The translations under genes were made by a program, and so were the position numbers. Below, piece by piece: positions 1 to 8,319 of a stretch of 43,241 nt of DNA. Origin of the DNA: Bacteroidales bacterium (GTDB taxonomy: Bacteria > Bacteroidota > Bacteroidia > Bacteroidales > UBA932). The notes beneath the pieces were generated by a model, which worked only from the letters and a program-made list of their open reading frames with translations, had not been told where the DNA came from and did no database searches. The stretch spans positions 1 to 43,241 of the forward strand of contig JAFTEQ010000021.1 of assembly GCA_017453565.1 (NCBI GenBank), given 5' to 3'. Within the stretch, counting starts at the first letter, position 1; every line of letters starts with the position of its first letter.

Positions 1-1
1 C

Positions 2-1132
2 GCGCACGCCGGTAACGAAGCCGCGCTCAAGAACATTGCCGCCATGCTGGAAAGCACCACGCCCGAGCAGGTCGAGTCGATCGTCGTGATCGCCGGCGGT
101 TCCATCGACGGTCCCGTCGCCTCCAATGAGGACCTCGCCCGTCAGTACGGTGCAGCCCTCCAGGAGTGGATCGAAAACAATTATCCGCAGTACAAGGGTA
201 AGATCACCCTCGCCACCCGCGGCGAAGACTGGGCTGAACTCCGTGAGAATGTCGTATCCGACAACGGACTTGATGCGGAGGCCAAATCCCGCATTCTCGC
301 GATCATCGATTCCAACGACAGCGCCGACGCCAAGGAGGCCAAGCTGCGGGAGCTCGACAGCTGGAACTACCTGCAGGACAACATTCTGCCCCAGACCCGT
401 TATGCGACGGCCCGTTGCAATATGAAGCCTGTGACCGAAAAAGCCGATAGCCTTGCAACTGCGACTGCTCCGGTTCAGGAAACCGTTTCGCCGGTCCAGC
501 CCGCCGCTCCGGTCCAGCAGCCTTCCACCATTTCCGTAACGCGCAGCAAACCCGAGCCCAACGGCTTCATCTTCGCCGCCAAGACCAACCTTCTGTACGA
601 TGTGGTTTCCGCGCTCAACTTCGAGATCGAAATCCCCATCTGGAAGCGTTTCTCGCTCGATTTCGAAGATGTGTTCCCGTGGTGGGAGACCGGCAACAAG
701 TACTGCTTCCAGATGTGGGAGGTGGGCGTCGAGGCCCGTTACTGGTTCAAGCCCTGGGACGTGCGCGGTCGCGAGAAACTCCGCGGCTGGTTCGTGGGCC
801 TCTATGGAATGTCGTCGAAGTTCGACTTCCAGAACGACAAGTCCATCAACTATCAGGGCGAGTACTGGTCGGTTGGCGGCACTGCCGGTTACAGCATGCC
901 GGTGGGACGCAGGAAGAAGATGAACCTCGAGTTCAGCCTCTCGATGGGCTACCTCCAAGCGCCCTATCGTCACTACTACCCCACCGACGACTACGTAAAA
1001 CTGATCAAAGATACCTCCAACGACGGAGAAGGAACCTTCTACAACTACTTCCTGTATCCCACGAAGGCCAAAGTGAGCCTGGTGATACCGATTTCCAGTT
1101 GCAGATATAGAAAGGAGGCGCGCCATGAATAA
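2..1132 (+). CDS. DUF3575-family OmpA-like outer-membrane protein (5' partial)
   Basis: The frame is open to the left edge, so the true start and signal peptide lie outside the window. The first ~125 visible residues look like an OmpA-like/DUF3868-type segment (a 'DGPVASNEDLARQYG' stretch resembles the N-x-x-L-A-x-x-R motif of such domains). A Pro/Val/Gln-rich linker follows, then a C-terminal DUF3575-like part with alternating aromatic strands (for example 'NLLYDVVSALNFEIEIP' and 'VGVEARYWFKPW'), as in outer-membrane beta-barrels. In Bacteroidales this family heads fimbrial clusters with DUF5119 and fimbrillin genes, and probably anchors or assembles the pilus at the outer membrane (inference). 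Its stop overlaps the start of the next gene by 8 nt, which implies translational coupling. Confidence 0.75.
   Translation, partial: AHAGNEAALKNIAAMLESTTPEQVESIVVIAGGSIDGPVASNEDLARQYGAALQEWIENNYPQYKGKITLATRGEDWAELRENVVSDNGLDAEAKSRILAIIDSNDSADAKEAKLRELDSWNYLQDNILPQTRYATARCNMKPVTEKADSLATATAPVQETVSPVQPAAPVQQPSTISVTRSKPEPNGFIFAAKTNLLYDVVSALNFEIEIPIWKRFSLDFEDVFPWWETGNKYCFQMWEVGVEARYWFKPWDVRGREKLRGWFVGLYGMSSKFDFQNDKSINYQGEYWSVGGTAGYSMPVGRRKKMNLEFSLSMGYLQAPYRHYYPTDDYVKLIKDTSNDGEGTFYNYFLYPTKAKVSLVIPISSCRYRKEARHE
1111..1118 (+). promoter_or_regulatory. strong Shine-Dalgarno inside an overlapping gene junction
   Basis: AAAGGAGG ends 6 nt before the ATG at 1125. Bacteroidota genes generally lack Shine-Dalgarno sequences, so a near-perfect one located inside the upstream coding region stands out. 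It fixes the start of the DUF5119-like gene and suggests re-initiation at the overlap. Confidence 0.7.
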
Positions 1133-2231
1133 GATTGTTGCACGCATACTCCTTGGCGTCCTCTGCCTCGCGATGATGTTCTCCTGCGAACGTCGTCCGC
1201 TCGAGCAGCCGTCGCAGGCCATCGCCGTGAGCGTGAAGGTGAACGTGAACGCCGTCACCAACGTGAACACCAACATCCGCAACTCCGTAACGCTCTACGG
1301 CACGACCTCGACCCTCTGGGAAGAAAAGCTTGCCCAGCTCGATCCTCAGACGATGCGCGTCCTTGTGTACAACCCCGACACCGACAAGCTCATTACCCAG
1401 AGTTTCGTGTCGAGCTCTACCGTTGACGAAGATGGCAACAAGGTGTTCAACGGAACGCTCGGTATCAGCCACGGCGATTACAACTTCCTGGTTTACAATT
1501 TTGACACCCCCACCACCCAGGTCAGTGAGGAATCTACCGAAAGCAAAATCATCGCCTATACCGAAGAGATTTCCCCGAGCCTCAAGGCCAAGTACCTGGG
1601 AACCAGGAGCGGCACGGACGAGGAGACCGAGAATCCCTACGAAGACATCCATATCCACTACGAGCCCGAGCACCTGCTGGTGGCCAACCATCGCAACATC
1701 CGCATCTCGCCGCACGATACCCTGGTCGTCATCCACACCGAAGCGTCTTCGGTCATCGACACCTACTATCTGCAGGTGAGCGTGGAAGGCCTTGAATTCG
1801 CCTCTACGGCCACCGCGGTCATCTCCGGCCTGTCGCCGTCCAACAAGATCGGTCTCAACGAGCGTACCGAGGAGCCCTCCTCTGCCGTCATCTTCGAGAT
1901 GCACAAGGGCCAGGACACCGCCGTGGAGGGAGAAAACAAGGACGTGCTCTGCGCCGTCTTCAACACTTTCGGAAAGATTAAGGATTCCGGTTCCCAGCTG
2001 TACATTACCTTCAATGTGTACGATACGGCCGGCAACCTGCTGAAATTCACGGCCAGCATGGACGACATCTTCGAGACAGAACTTGCCAAGAAGAACCACT
2101 GGCTCATCATAGACAAGAAATATCTGACCATCGTCATTCCCGATCCGGGCACCACGCCCCACGAAGGGAACGGAGGCTTCCAGCCCAAGGTCGACAACTG
2201 GGAAGAAGAAGAAGGAAATATTACGATTTAA
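1125..2231 (+). CDS. DUF5119-like fimbrial-cluster lipoprotein
   Basis: A 368-residue lipoprotein. The signal peptide ends in the lipobox 'MFSC', followed by 'ERRPLEQP', wording typical of DUF5119 proteins in Bacteroidales fimbrial loci. The rest is predicted beta-rich with two Ig-like halves, as expected for a FimB/Mfa2-type anchor subunit, and ends in an acidic tail ('WEEEEGN'). The start is fixed by the Shine-Dalgarno at 1111-1118. Its stop shares one base with the next start (TAATG). Role inferred: membrane-anchored minor or anchor pilin. The DUF assignment is from memory of the family wording, not from a search. Confidence 0.7.
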   Translation: MNKIVARILLGVLCLAMMFSCERRPLEQPSQAIAVSVKVNVNAVTNVNTNIRNSVTLYGTTSTLWEEKLAQLDPQTMRVLVYNPDTDKLITQSFVSSSTVDEDGNKVFNGTLGISHGDYNFLVYNFDTPTTQVSEESTESKIIAYTEEISPSLKAKYLGTRSGTDEETENPYEDIHIHYEPEHLLVANHRNIRISPHDTLVVIHTEASSVIDTYYLQVSVEGLEFASTATAVISGLSPSNKIGLNERTEEPSSAVIFEMHKGQDTAVEGENKDVLCAVFNTFGKIKDSGSQLYITFNVYDTAGNLLKFTASMDDIFETELAKKNHWLIIDKKYLTIVIPDPGTTPHEGNGGFQPKVDNWEEEEGNITI

Positions 2232-3343
2232 TGAAGAGATTTGGATACATAGCGCTGATTTTCGTCCTGACGGCCCTCACGGGTTGCGTCAAGACGGAAC
2301 TCGCCCCGTCGCCGAAGGACCGTATCAGCTTCGCGGTGGCCAGCTATGCCCCGTCTGCCAGGAACTCGTCGCTGCTCGCAGCCGACGGCGGCATCTCTTC
2401 GTTCAAGAGCAAGGCCTGGCTCTATGCCGACGGCTACATGGATGCCGCCCAGAGTTTCTTCGGCGCCACCGGAGAGACCATCTCCTGGAACGCCTCCACC
2501 TCTGAATGGCTGCCCAGCCATCCTTACTACTGGCCTAAGAGCAGCGAGAGCTACATCAACTTCGTTTCGTGGTACGACCGCAACGGTACGCCCAACAGCG
2601 TGAGTGAAACCGCCATTACCTGGACCTTCGACGGCAGCAGCCGCAGCCTCGCCACCAATGACAACCTGATGTTCGCCGATGAGGCCTGGCGTTACAACCA
2701 GAACACCACCAATGCCGCCCAGTATACCGGCGACGACGTCCTGGTGGGCGTTCCTACCTTATTCCATCACGCGCTTGCACAGGTACGCTTCCGTGCCAAG
2801 ATCACTCCGGTCTCCGACGGCGGCACCACCTGGAGCGCCTCCATCACCGACTTCTGCGTGAGCGGTGTTTACAAGACCGGCACCCTCAGCCTCGTGAACG
2901 CCGATCCCGGCAGCAACCAGACCCGCGCCTGGTGGAGTATGAGCAACGAGGCCACCCCGGCCGCGACCACTCCTTACTGGAGCACCGAAGGCTGCACGGC
3001 CGACACCCTCTCGCGCAACGGCCAGACCATCTCGCTGACTGTGAACGACACGCCCGTGAGTATCATGGATACCCGGAGCATCATCCCTCAGAGCACCCAG
3101 GGCATGGTCCTGACTTGCAACTGCAACATACGCACCACTTATGCCGACCGCACCTATATGGTAGAGACGGTTCCGGTGCGCATCAATATCTCCGACTTCA
3201 GCGGAGACATCGGTTCCTGGGATATGAACCACCGTATCACCTACACCATTACGGTCAATCCCGTCACCGGCAAGATCCTGTTCGATCCCGCCCTCAACGA
3301 AGGCTGGACCAACGATACCAACAACCTCATGTACATCGAATAA
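2231..3343 (+). CDS. fimbrillin-family (type V pilin) lipoprotein 1
   Basis: A 370-residue lipoprotein: signal peptide, lipobox 'LTGC' (Cys19), then a propeptide-like segment and a candidate arginine cleavage site, 'PSAR|NSS' (Arg44). Type V pilins of the FimA/Mfa1 group are exported as lipoproteins, cleaved after Arg by a gingipain-like protease, and polymerised by strand exchange. Family signatures shared with the next four genes are 'YYWPKSSESYINF', 'GVPTLFHHALAQVRF', and a C-terminal strand pair ending 'ILFDPALNEGW'. It is coupled to the upstream gene by a TAATG junction. It is closest in wording to the next fimbrillin, so the two are probably tandem duplicates. Confidence 0.85.
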   Translation: MKRFGYIALIFVLTALTGCVKTELAPSPKDRISFAVASYAPSARNSSLLAADGGISSFKSKAWLYADGYMDAAQSFFGATGETISWNASTSEWLPSHPYYWPKSSESYINFVSWYDRNGTPNSVSETAITWTFDGSSRSLATNDNLMFADEAWRYNQNTTNAAQYTGDDVLVGVPTLFHHALAQVRFRAKITPVSDGGTTWSASITDFCVSGVYKTGTLSLVNADPGSNQTRAWWSMSNEATPAATTPYWSTEGCTADTLSRNGQTISLTVNDTPVSIMDTRSIIPQSTQGMVLTCNCNIRTTYADRTYMVETVPVRINISDFSGDIGSWDMNHRITYTITVNPVTGKILFDPALNEGWTNDTNNLMYIE

Positions 3344-3392
3344 TATTTTAAAAATGAAAACAAATAACAACAACAAACAAAACCAAAGCATT

Positions 3393-4493
3393 ATGAAACA
3401 CTATTTCATCATTGCAGCTGCTGCCGTTGTAGCAATGGCCGCTTGCACGAAGGTGGAAAACGTCGCGTCTCCGGACAAGAAGATCTCTTTCCAGACTGCC
3501 ACCTATTCTACCCCTCAGTCCAGGGCGGATACCGTTTCCGTCAAGGGCGAGTTCACTTCCTTCACCAGCAAGGCGTTCCTCCACGCCGACGGTTATGAGG
3601 ACACCACCCAGGATTTCTTCGGTGCCAACGGTGAGACCATTTCGGCAGACAACGCGTCGAACCCCACCGCCTGGACTCCTTCCCACGACTACTACTGGCC
3701 CAAGAGCAGCGAGAGCTACATCAACTTCATCGCCTGGTACGATAAGAACGGTGATGCTCCCACCACTGCCACCGAGACCGCTCTCTCCTGGTCCAACTAC
3801 GTAGTTGCCACCGACGACAACCTCCTCTATGCAGAAGAGGCCTGGCGTTTCAAGGACAACGACCACGACAAGTATGACAAGGATGGTGTTACCGAAGGCG
3901 TTCCTATGCTCTTCCGTCACGCCCTTGCCAAACTCACCATCAAGGCCGCTGCCAACCCCATCGCCGACGGCAACACCACTTGGACCGTCCAGCTCGACAC
4001 CGTGAAACTCTCGGGTGTGTACAACACCGGTACCCTTTCGCTGACCAATGCCGATCCCGGCACCGCCAACACCACCGTTGCGTGGAGCAATGCTGCCGGC
4101 AATGTTTGGTCGAGCCCCAGCAACGCCACCGAAATCACGATGCTCGAACGGCTGACCAGCACCGGAAACGAGACCGAACCCGGCGCCCTCACTTCCACTC
4201 CGACCGTTATGCTTGACGGCCAGAGCGTGCTTCCGCAGACCCTCGGCAACGATCATGTGCTCACCGTTGTGTACTCCATCTACACCAAATACAACGGGAC
4301 CCTGTATTCCAAGGAGCGCCTCGCTACCAGCGTGAAGCTCACCGACTTCTCCGGTTCCATCAGCGAGTGGGGCATGAACAAGAAGATCACCTACACCGTG
4401 AACATCAACCCCCAGACCACTGTGGTCAAGATCGATCCCGCCATGGAAGACTGGGTGGAAGTGGATGCAGGTTCTGCCGATCTTACGAACTAA
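3393..4493 (+). CDS. fimbrillin-family (type V pilin) lipoprotein 2
   Basis: 366 residues from the ATG at 3393. An in-frame ATG 39 nt upstream would add a hydrophilic Asn/Lys tail before the signal peptide, so it is rejected. Lipobox 'MAAC' (Cys18); candidate processing site 'PQSR|ADT' (Arg44). It shares 'YYWPKSSESYINF' almost exactly with fimbrillin 1, plus the 'GVPMLFRHALAKL' core and a C-terminal 'KIDPAMEDW' strand. The leader is A-rich and ends CAAAGCATTATG, the same wording used before fimbrillins 3 and 4. A GC-rich hairpin follows the stop. A pilus shaft or minor subunit; which of the six is the major one cannot be told from sequence. Confidence 0.88.
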   Translation: MKHYFIIAAAAVVAMAACTKVENVASPDKKISFQTATYSTPQSRADTVSVKGEFTSFTSKAFLHADGYEDTTQDFFGANGETISADNASNPTAWTPSHDYYWPKSSESYINFIAWYDKNGDAPTTATETALSWSNYVVATDDNLLYAEEAWRFKDNDHDKYDKDGVTEGVPMLFRHALAKLTIKAAANPIADGNTTWTVQLDTVKLSGVYNTGTLSLTNADPGTANTTVAWSNAAGNVWSSPSNATEITMLERLTSTGNETEPGALTSTPTVMLDGQSVLPQTLGNDHVLTVVYSIYTKYNGTLYSKERLATSVKLTDFSGSISEWGMNKKITYTVNINPQTTVVKIDPAMEDWVEVDAGSADLTN

Positions 4494-4502
4494 ATCCTTT
4501 TG

Positions 4503-4530
4503 CCTCGGGGCGGGTGAAACCACCCCGGGG
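4503..4530 (+). repeat. intergenic GC-rich hairpin cassette, copy 1
   Basis: CCTCGGGG at 4503-4510 pairs with CCCCGGGG at 4523-4530 (8 bp, one G-U), with a 12-nt loop that can form an inner GGT/ACC pairing. It is flanked by CTTTTG on the left and TCCCAA on the right. It lies just after the stop of fimbrillin 2, and copies 2 and 3 share its flanks. There is no U-tract, so it does not look like a full terminator; an mRNA-processing or stability element is more likely (inference). Confidence 0.7.
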
Positions 4531-4576
4531 TCCCAATGAAAACGAAAAGAATAAACAAACAATAAATCAAAGCATT

Positions 4577-5863
4577 ATGAAAAAGTTTTTCATTTTCGCA
4601 GCAGCCGCCGTTGTAGCAATGGCCGCTTGCTCCAAGAACGAACTCAATCTTGATTCCGTTCCCAACAAGAAAATTGGTTTTGAGGTCGCCAACTATCCTG
4701 GCCAGACCAGAGCCAATGTTGCACTCACCAATGCCGAAGACGGCATCTACGAGTTCCACACCTACGCCTACCAGTTCCCCAAGCAGGGTGACGCCGTGGA
4801 ATTCATGAACACCGATATCTTCGCATGGGACAATGCTGCCACACCTCAGAAGGTTACTTCCGGTACCGGAATCTACATGTGGGCTCCGGAGAACGACTAC
4901 TACTGGCCCAAGACGGGTTACATCAACTTCTACTCCTATGCGGGCACCCAGGCTCCTGCCGAGTCCGTGAGCGCTGACAAGAAGACTGTGACCCTTACCT
5001 ACGCCAACAAGACCATCGCCTCCACCGACAACTTCATGGTGGCCGATGCTGCTCTGCGTTTCAACTCCAACCAGGAGACCTATGCCGTTGACGGCACCGA
5101 GGGAAGCGGTCATGTGACCACCGGTGTTCCCACCCTGTTCCGCCACCTGCTTGCCAAGCTCTACGTTGACGTGAAGATCCAGATCCCTGCCGCAAAGGTT
5201 TCCGCCAACACCATCTGGAAGGTCCAGGTCCTCGACGGCTTCGACTTCGACGGTGACAGCTCCATCGCTGACGGCGAGAAGTCCCTTATCATCCCCGTGA
5301 ACAAGGGCACCCTCACCCTCACCAATGCCGACGCGCTCGCAGCCGATGCTGCCCTGAACACCACCACCCAGCAGTGGACGCGTAAAGCCGACTACACCAC
5401 CGAGGGCACGCCCGATACAGACGTGGTGAGCGGTTGGAAGCCCGGCGACACCAACGAGAACGTCCAGCTCTCTCAGGCCACCGTGCTTACCCTTCCTGTG
5501 AGCGCCACCGAAAGCACCGCTATCGAACAGCTTCTTGACTGGCGTACCGTCATGCCTCAGCTTACCGACAACGTGGCGCTTCAGCTCGTCTACAAGGTGC
5601 AGGCTCTGCACGGCGACACCGTGTTCATGGAGGAAATCCGCACCGTGGGCGTCGTTCTCAACGGTGATTCCGCCGCCGACATTCACGACCTGACCGGCAG
5701 CCTCGCCCAGTGGGAGTCCAACAAGAAGATCACCTACCACATCATCATCGACCCCGTTTCCGAGAAGGTTACCTTCGATCCTGCCGTGGAGGCGTACGAC
5801 GCTGTTGAGGCCAATGCCGACGATGTGATCAACATCAACAACAACGGTATTGTTACCCCGTAA
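4577..5863 (+). CDS. fimbrillin-family (type V pilin) lipoprotein 3
   Basis: 428 residues from the ATG at 4577. The frame is open further upstream through the hairpin region and into the previous gene, but only this ATG gives a signal peptide (MKKFFIFAAAAVVAMAAC, Cys18). Candidate processing site 'GQTR|ANV' (Arg45). It has the family core 'YYWPKTGYINFYSYAG', 'GVPTLFRHLLAKLYV' and a C-terminal 'KVTFDPAVEAYD'. It is longer than its neighbours through an insert around 'DFDGDSSIADGEKS' in mid-protein. It is flanked on both sides by copies of the hairpin cassette, and its leader again ends CAAAGCATTATG. Confidence 0.88.
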   Translation: MKKFFIFAAAAVVAMAACSKNELNLDSVPNKKIGFEVANYPGQTRANVALTNAEDGIYEFHTYAYQFPKQGDAVEFMNTDIFAWDNAATPQKVTSGTGIYMWAPENDYYWPKTGYINFYSYAGTQAPAESVSADKKTVTLTYANKTIASTDNFMVADAALRFNSNQETYAVDGTEGSGHVTTGVPTLFRHLLAKLYVDVKIQIPAAKVSANTIWKVQVLDGFDFDGDSSIADGEKSLIIPVNKGTLTLTNADALAADAALNTTTQQWTRKADYTTEGTPDTDVVSGWKPGDTNENVQLSQATVLTLPVSATESTAIEQLLDWRTVMPQLTDNVALQLVYKVQALHGDTVFMEEIRTVGVVLNGDSAADIHDLTGSLAQWESNKKITYHIIIDPVSEKVTFDPAVEAYDAVEANADDVININNNGIVTP

Positions 5864-5876
5864 TTAAACCCTTTTG

Positions 5877-5904
5877 CCTCGGGGCGGGTGAAACTGCCCC
5901 GGGG
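5877..5904 (+). repeat. intergenic GC-rich hairpin cassette, copy 2
   Basis: CCTCGGGG at 5877-5884 pairs with CCCCGGGG at 5897-5904. The arms are identical to copy 1, and the loop differs at only two bases. The same CCTTTTG and TCCCAA flanks are present. It sits between fimbrillins 3 and 4. Confidence 0.7.
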
Positions 5905-5930
5905 TCCCAAATATGACAAAACAAAGCATT

Positions 5931-7115
5931 ATGAAGAAGTTTCTCATCCTTGCAGTCGCTGCCGTGGCAGCCATGGCGGCTTGCGCAAAAGTCGAGAATG
6001 GTCCCTCGCCCCAGCAGAGTGAAATCCGCTTTTCGGTGATTAACCATGCCCAGCAGCGCAGGGCTCAGACGCTGCCTTACGCCGGTCTCACCTATCCCAC
6101 CGGCGTCCCGTTCGGCACCTTCGCCTGGTGGACCCAGAACGACTGGACCGGCATCGCCGCAGACCAGGATTACGTGTTCATGGACAACGAGCAGATCTCT
6201 TACCAGAGCATCGACAACCAATACGTGTGGGCGCCCGCGAGTACCTATTACTGGACGAAGAGCGGAAAGATTACCTTTGCCTCGTACTCGCCCTACACGG
6301 CCGCAGGAACCGACAAGGGCTACTCGCAGATTCCCGTCTACAACGTTGCCAACGGCTTTGTCTTCAACGCCTACAGCATCATTCCCGCAACCGACGTGGA
6401 CCTCATGTACGCCGATCTTGCCGCCAACTGCAATCAGGATACCAATCTTGACGGCACCGCCGTCACCGATGAGGGCGACAGCGGCTTCTCCGGAGTCCCC
6501 ACTATCTTCAACCACGCCCTCTGCCGTTTGAACTTCGCCTTCCGCGCCATCGGTCACAAGAACCCCAATGTGGACCGGATCGTGATCGACGTGACCGACG
6601 TAGATATCTGCCACATCGATTCGCTGGGCACCTTCACCCAGAGCGCTACGCCCAGATGGGCTACCAGTCACGCCACTGCAGCGACGAACTATGAGTATGC
6701 GCCCGCCAGCACCCTCTCGCTCGAGCTCATCGAGAACACCGCGGCCAATGTGGCTTCCACCACCAACTACACCGACCTCGGCGTGAGCCGCATCCTCATG
6801 CCTCAGGAGTTGCTCAACAGCGGCGACGCCCTCAACGTCACCACCGACCAGATCCTGACCATCGCCTATACCGTGAAGATCCATTACACCAGCATCACCC
6901 TCACGGAAGACCAGCCCGGCTACTGGGCCACCGAGGACCTCACCGCCATCGTGCGCCTGAACAGCGGCAACATCAGCGCATGGCGTGACAACCAGAATAT
7001 CACCTACCGGATTTCCATCAATCCGTACGACACCCGCCCCGTCACCTTCGACCCGGCCGTGGTTTCCTGGACGGACGTCTATTCCGATGATATTCAGATT
7101 CCTGGAAATAACTGA
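5931..7115 (+). CDS. fimbrillin-family (type V pilin) lipoprotein 4
   Basis: 394 residues from the ATG at 5931; an upstream in-frame ATG at 5913 only adds MTKQSI before the signal peptide. Lipobox 'MAAC' (Cys18), candidate dibasic processing site 'QQRR|AQT' (Arg43-Arg44). Family core: 'YYWTKSGKITFASY', 'GVPTIFNHALCRLNF', and the C-terminal 'PVTFDPAVVSW'. The leader is the shared CAAAGCATTATG. No hairpin follows this gene; the 37-nt gap to the next gene is AT-rich. Confidence 0.87.
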   Translation: MKKFLILAVAAVAAMAACAKVENGPSPQQSEIRFSVINHAQQRRAQTLPYAGLTYPTGVPFGTFAWWTQNDWTGIAADQDYVFMDNEQISYQSIDNQYVWAPASTYYWTKSGKITFASYSPYTAAGTDKGYSQIPVYNVANGFVFNAYSIIPATDVDLMYADLAANCNQDTNLDGTAVTDEGDSGFSGVPTIFNHALCRLNFAFRAIGHKNPNVDRIVIDVTDVDICHIDSLGTFTQSATPRWATSHATAATNYEYAPASTLSLELIENTAANVASTTNYTDLGVSRILMPQELLNSGDALNVTTDQILTIAYTVKIHYTSITLTEDQPGYWATEDLTAIVRLNSGNISAWRDNQNITYRISINPYDTRPVTFDPAVVSWTDVYSDDIQIPGNN

Positions 7116-7152
7116 TAAATAATATTAACCAATTAAGTTTTCATCAACGTTT

Positions 7153-8262
7153 ATGAAAAAATTCTTCCTTCTTGCAGTAGCTGTCATGGCCATGGCAGCC
7201 TGCGCAAAGACCGGGGTGAACAGCGTTAGCAACAATCTGATCGCTTTCCAGCCCGCCAACCACGTGACGAAGGCCATCACCGGCTCCGTCTTCCCCACCA
7301 CCGAGACCTTCGGTGTGTACGCCTGGACCGCCGGTACCACCGGCACCTACTTCATCGACAACAATGTAGTAGCCTATGCCAACGGCGTGTGGACTACCGC
7401 TACCCCGTACTACTGGCCCAAGAACCAGAGTGTGGACTTCTTCTGCTACTATCCGTACAACGCCACGGGCGCCATCCCGACCGTGACCGCGGATAAGATC
7501 ACCTACAGCAACGTGGACTACTCCGCCACCCAGGTGGACATCATGTATTCCGACAAGGCTGTTGCCTTCACCGACAACGCCAACGAGGTTGAAGACGGCC
7601 AGAATGCCTACGAAGGCGTTCCCGTCATCTTCCGTCACGCCGGCAGCAAGGTGAAGATCAACGTGATTCTTGGCGAGAACGAGAAGACCGAGGACGACGG
7701 CACCATCACCAAGTGGGACGTCACCCTCAAGGCCGTCCAGCTCTCGGGTCTCTTCATCAAGGGTACCTGCGAACTGAACCTCTCCTCCACCAACACCGGC
7801 GTCATCCCCTGGACCAAACCCACCGATGCCGACGGATTTGCCGTGTGGACGGCCCTCAACACCCTCACCAACTCCACCGAGAACAGCCTGTACAATGACA
7901 ATCAGGTGCGCAACCTCGTGAAGAACCAGGGTGTGACCGTGATTCCCGAGACCTTCATGCTGCCCCAGACCCTGGCCGCCAACCAGCAGAAGATCCGTCT
8001 CACCTTCGACGTGAAGACCTATCGTAAGGCTCCGGGTGCCGCCGATTTCACGCTGCACCTCACCCAGACCGACATTCCCGCTACTGCAGACCTGCTCATC
8101 AACACCGGCAACCCGAGCACCTCGATCCTTGCCTGGGAGATGAACCAGAGCATCGTCTACAACATCACCATCGGCCCTGCCGGCAAGCAGATTACCTTCG
8201 ACCCGGCCGTGGATGCATGGGAAAGCAAGACCGTTGCCACCAACATCGAACTCGAAATCTAG
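7153..8262 (+). CDS. fimbrillin-family (type V pilin) lipoprotein 5
   Basis: 369 residues, lipobox 'MAAC' (Cys17). It keeps 'YYWPKNQSVDFFCYYPYN', 'GVPVIFRHAGSKVKI' and the C-terminal 'QITFDPAVDAW'. At the place where the other four shaft-like fimbrillins have Arg, this one has Lys40 ('HVTK|AIT'), so an Arg-specific protease would not cut it there. The third hairpin cassette follows its stop. Member of the same lipoprotein pilin family; subunit role not assigned. Confidence 0.87.
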   Translation: MKKFFLLAVAVMAMAACAKTGVNSVSNNLIAFQPANHVTKAITGSVFPTTETFGVYAWTAGTTGTYFIDNNVVAYANGVWTTATPYYWPKNQSVDFFCYYPYNATGAIPTVTADKITYSNVDYSATQVDIMYSDKAVAFTDNANEVEDGQNAYEGVPVIFRHAGSKVKINVILGENEKTEDDGTITKWDVTLKAVQLSGLFIKGTCELNLSSTNTGVIPWTKPTDADGFAVWTALNTLTNSTENSLYNDNQVRNLVKNQGVTVIPETFMLPQTLAANQQKIRLTFDVKTYRKAPGAADFTLHLTQTDIPATADLLINTGNPSTSILAWEMNQSIVYNITIGPAGKQITFDPAVDAWESKTVATNIELEI

Positions 8263-8275
8263 TTCATCCTTTTGG

Positions 8276-8301
8276 CCCGGGGCGGCTGACCCTGCCCCGG
8301 G
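8276..8301 (+). repeat. intergenic GC-rich hairpin cassette, copy 3 (diverged)
   Basis: CCCGGGGC at 8276-8283 pairs perfectly with GCCCCGGG at 8294-8301, with a 10-nt loop. The left flank CCTTTTG matches copies 1 and 2; the right flank is TTACCAA. The stem is preserved although several bases changed, which argues that the structure matters. Confidence 0.65.
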
Positions 8302-8319
8302 TTACCAAGATTATCGTTT

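Noticed and set aside
4367-4576. N-terminal extension of fimbrillin 3 upstream of 4577
   Set aside because: It runs through the previous gene's end and the hairpin and would bury the signal peptide; the ATG at 4577 gives a proper lipoprotein signal.
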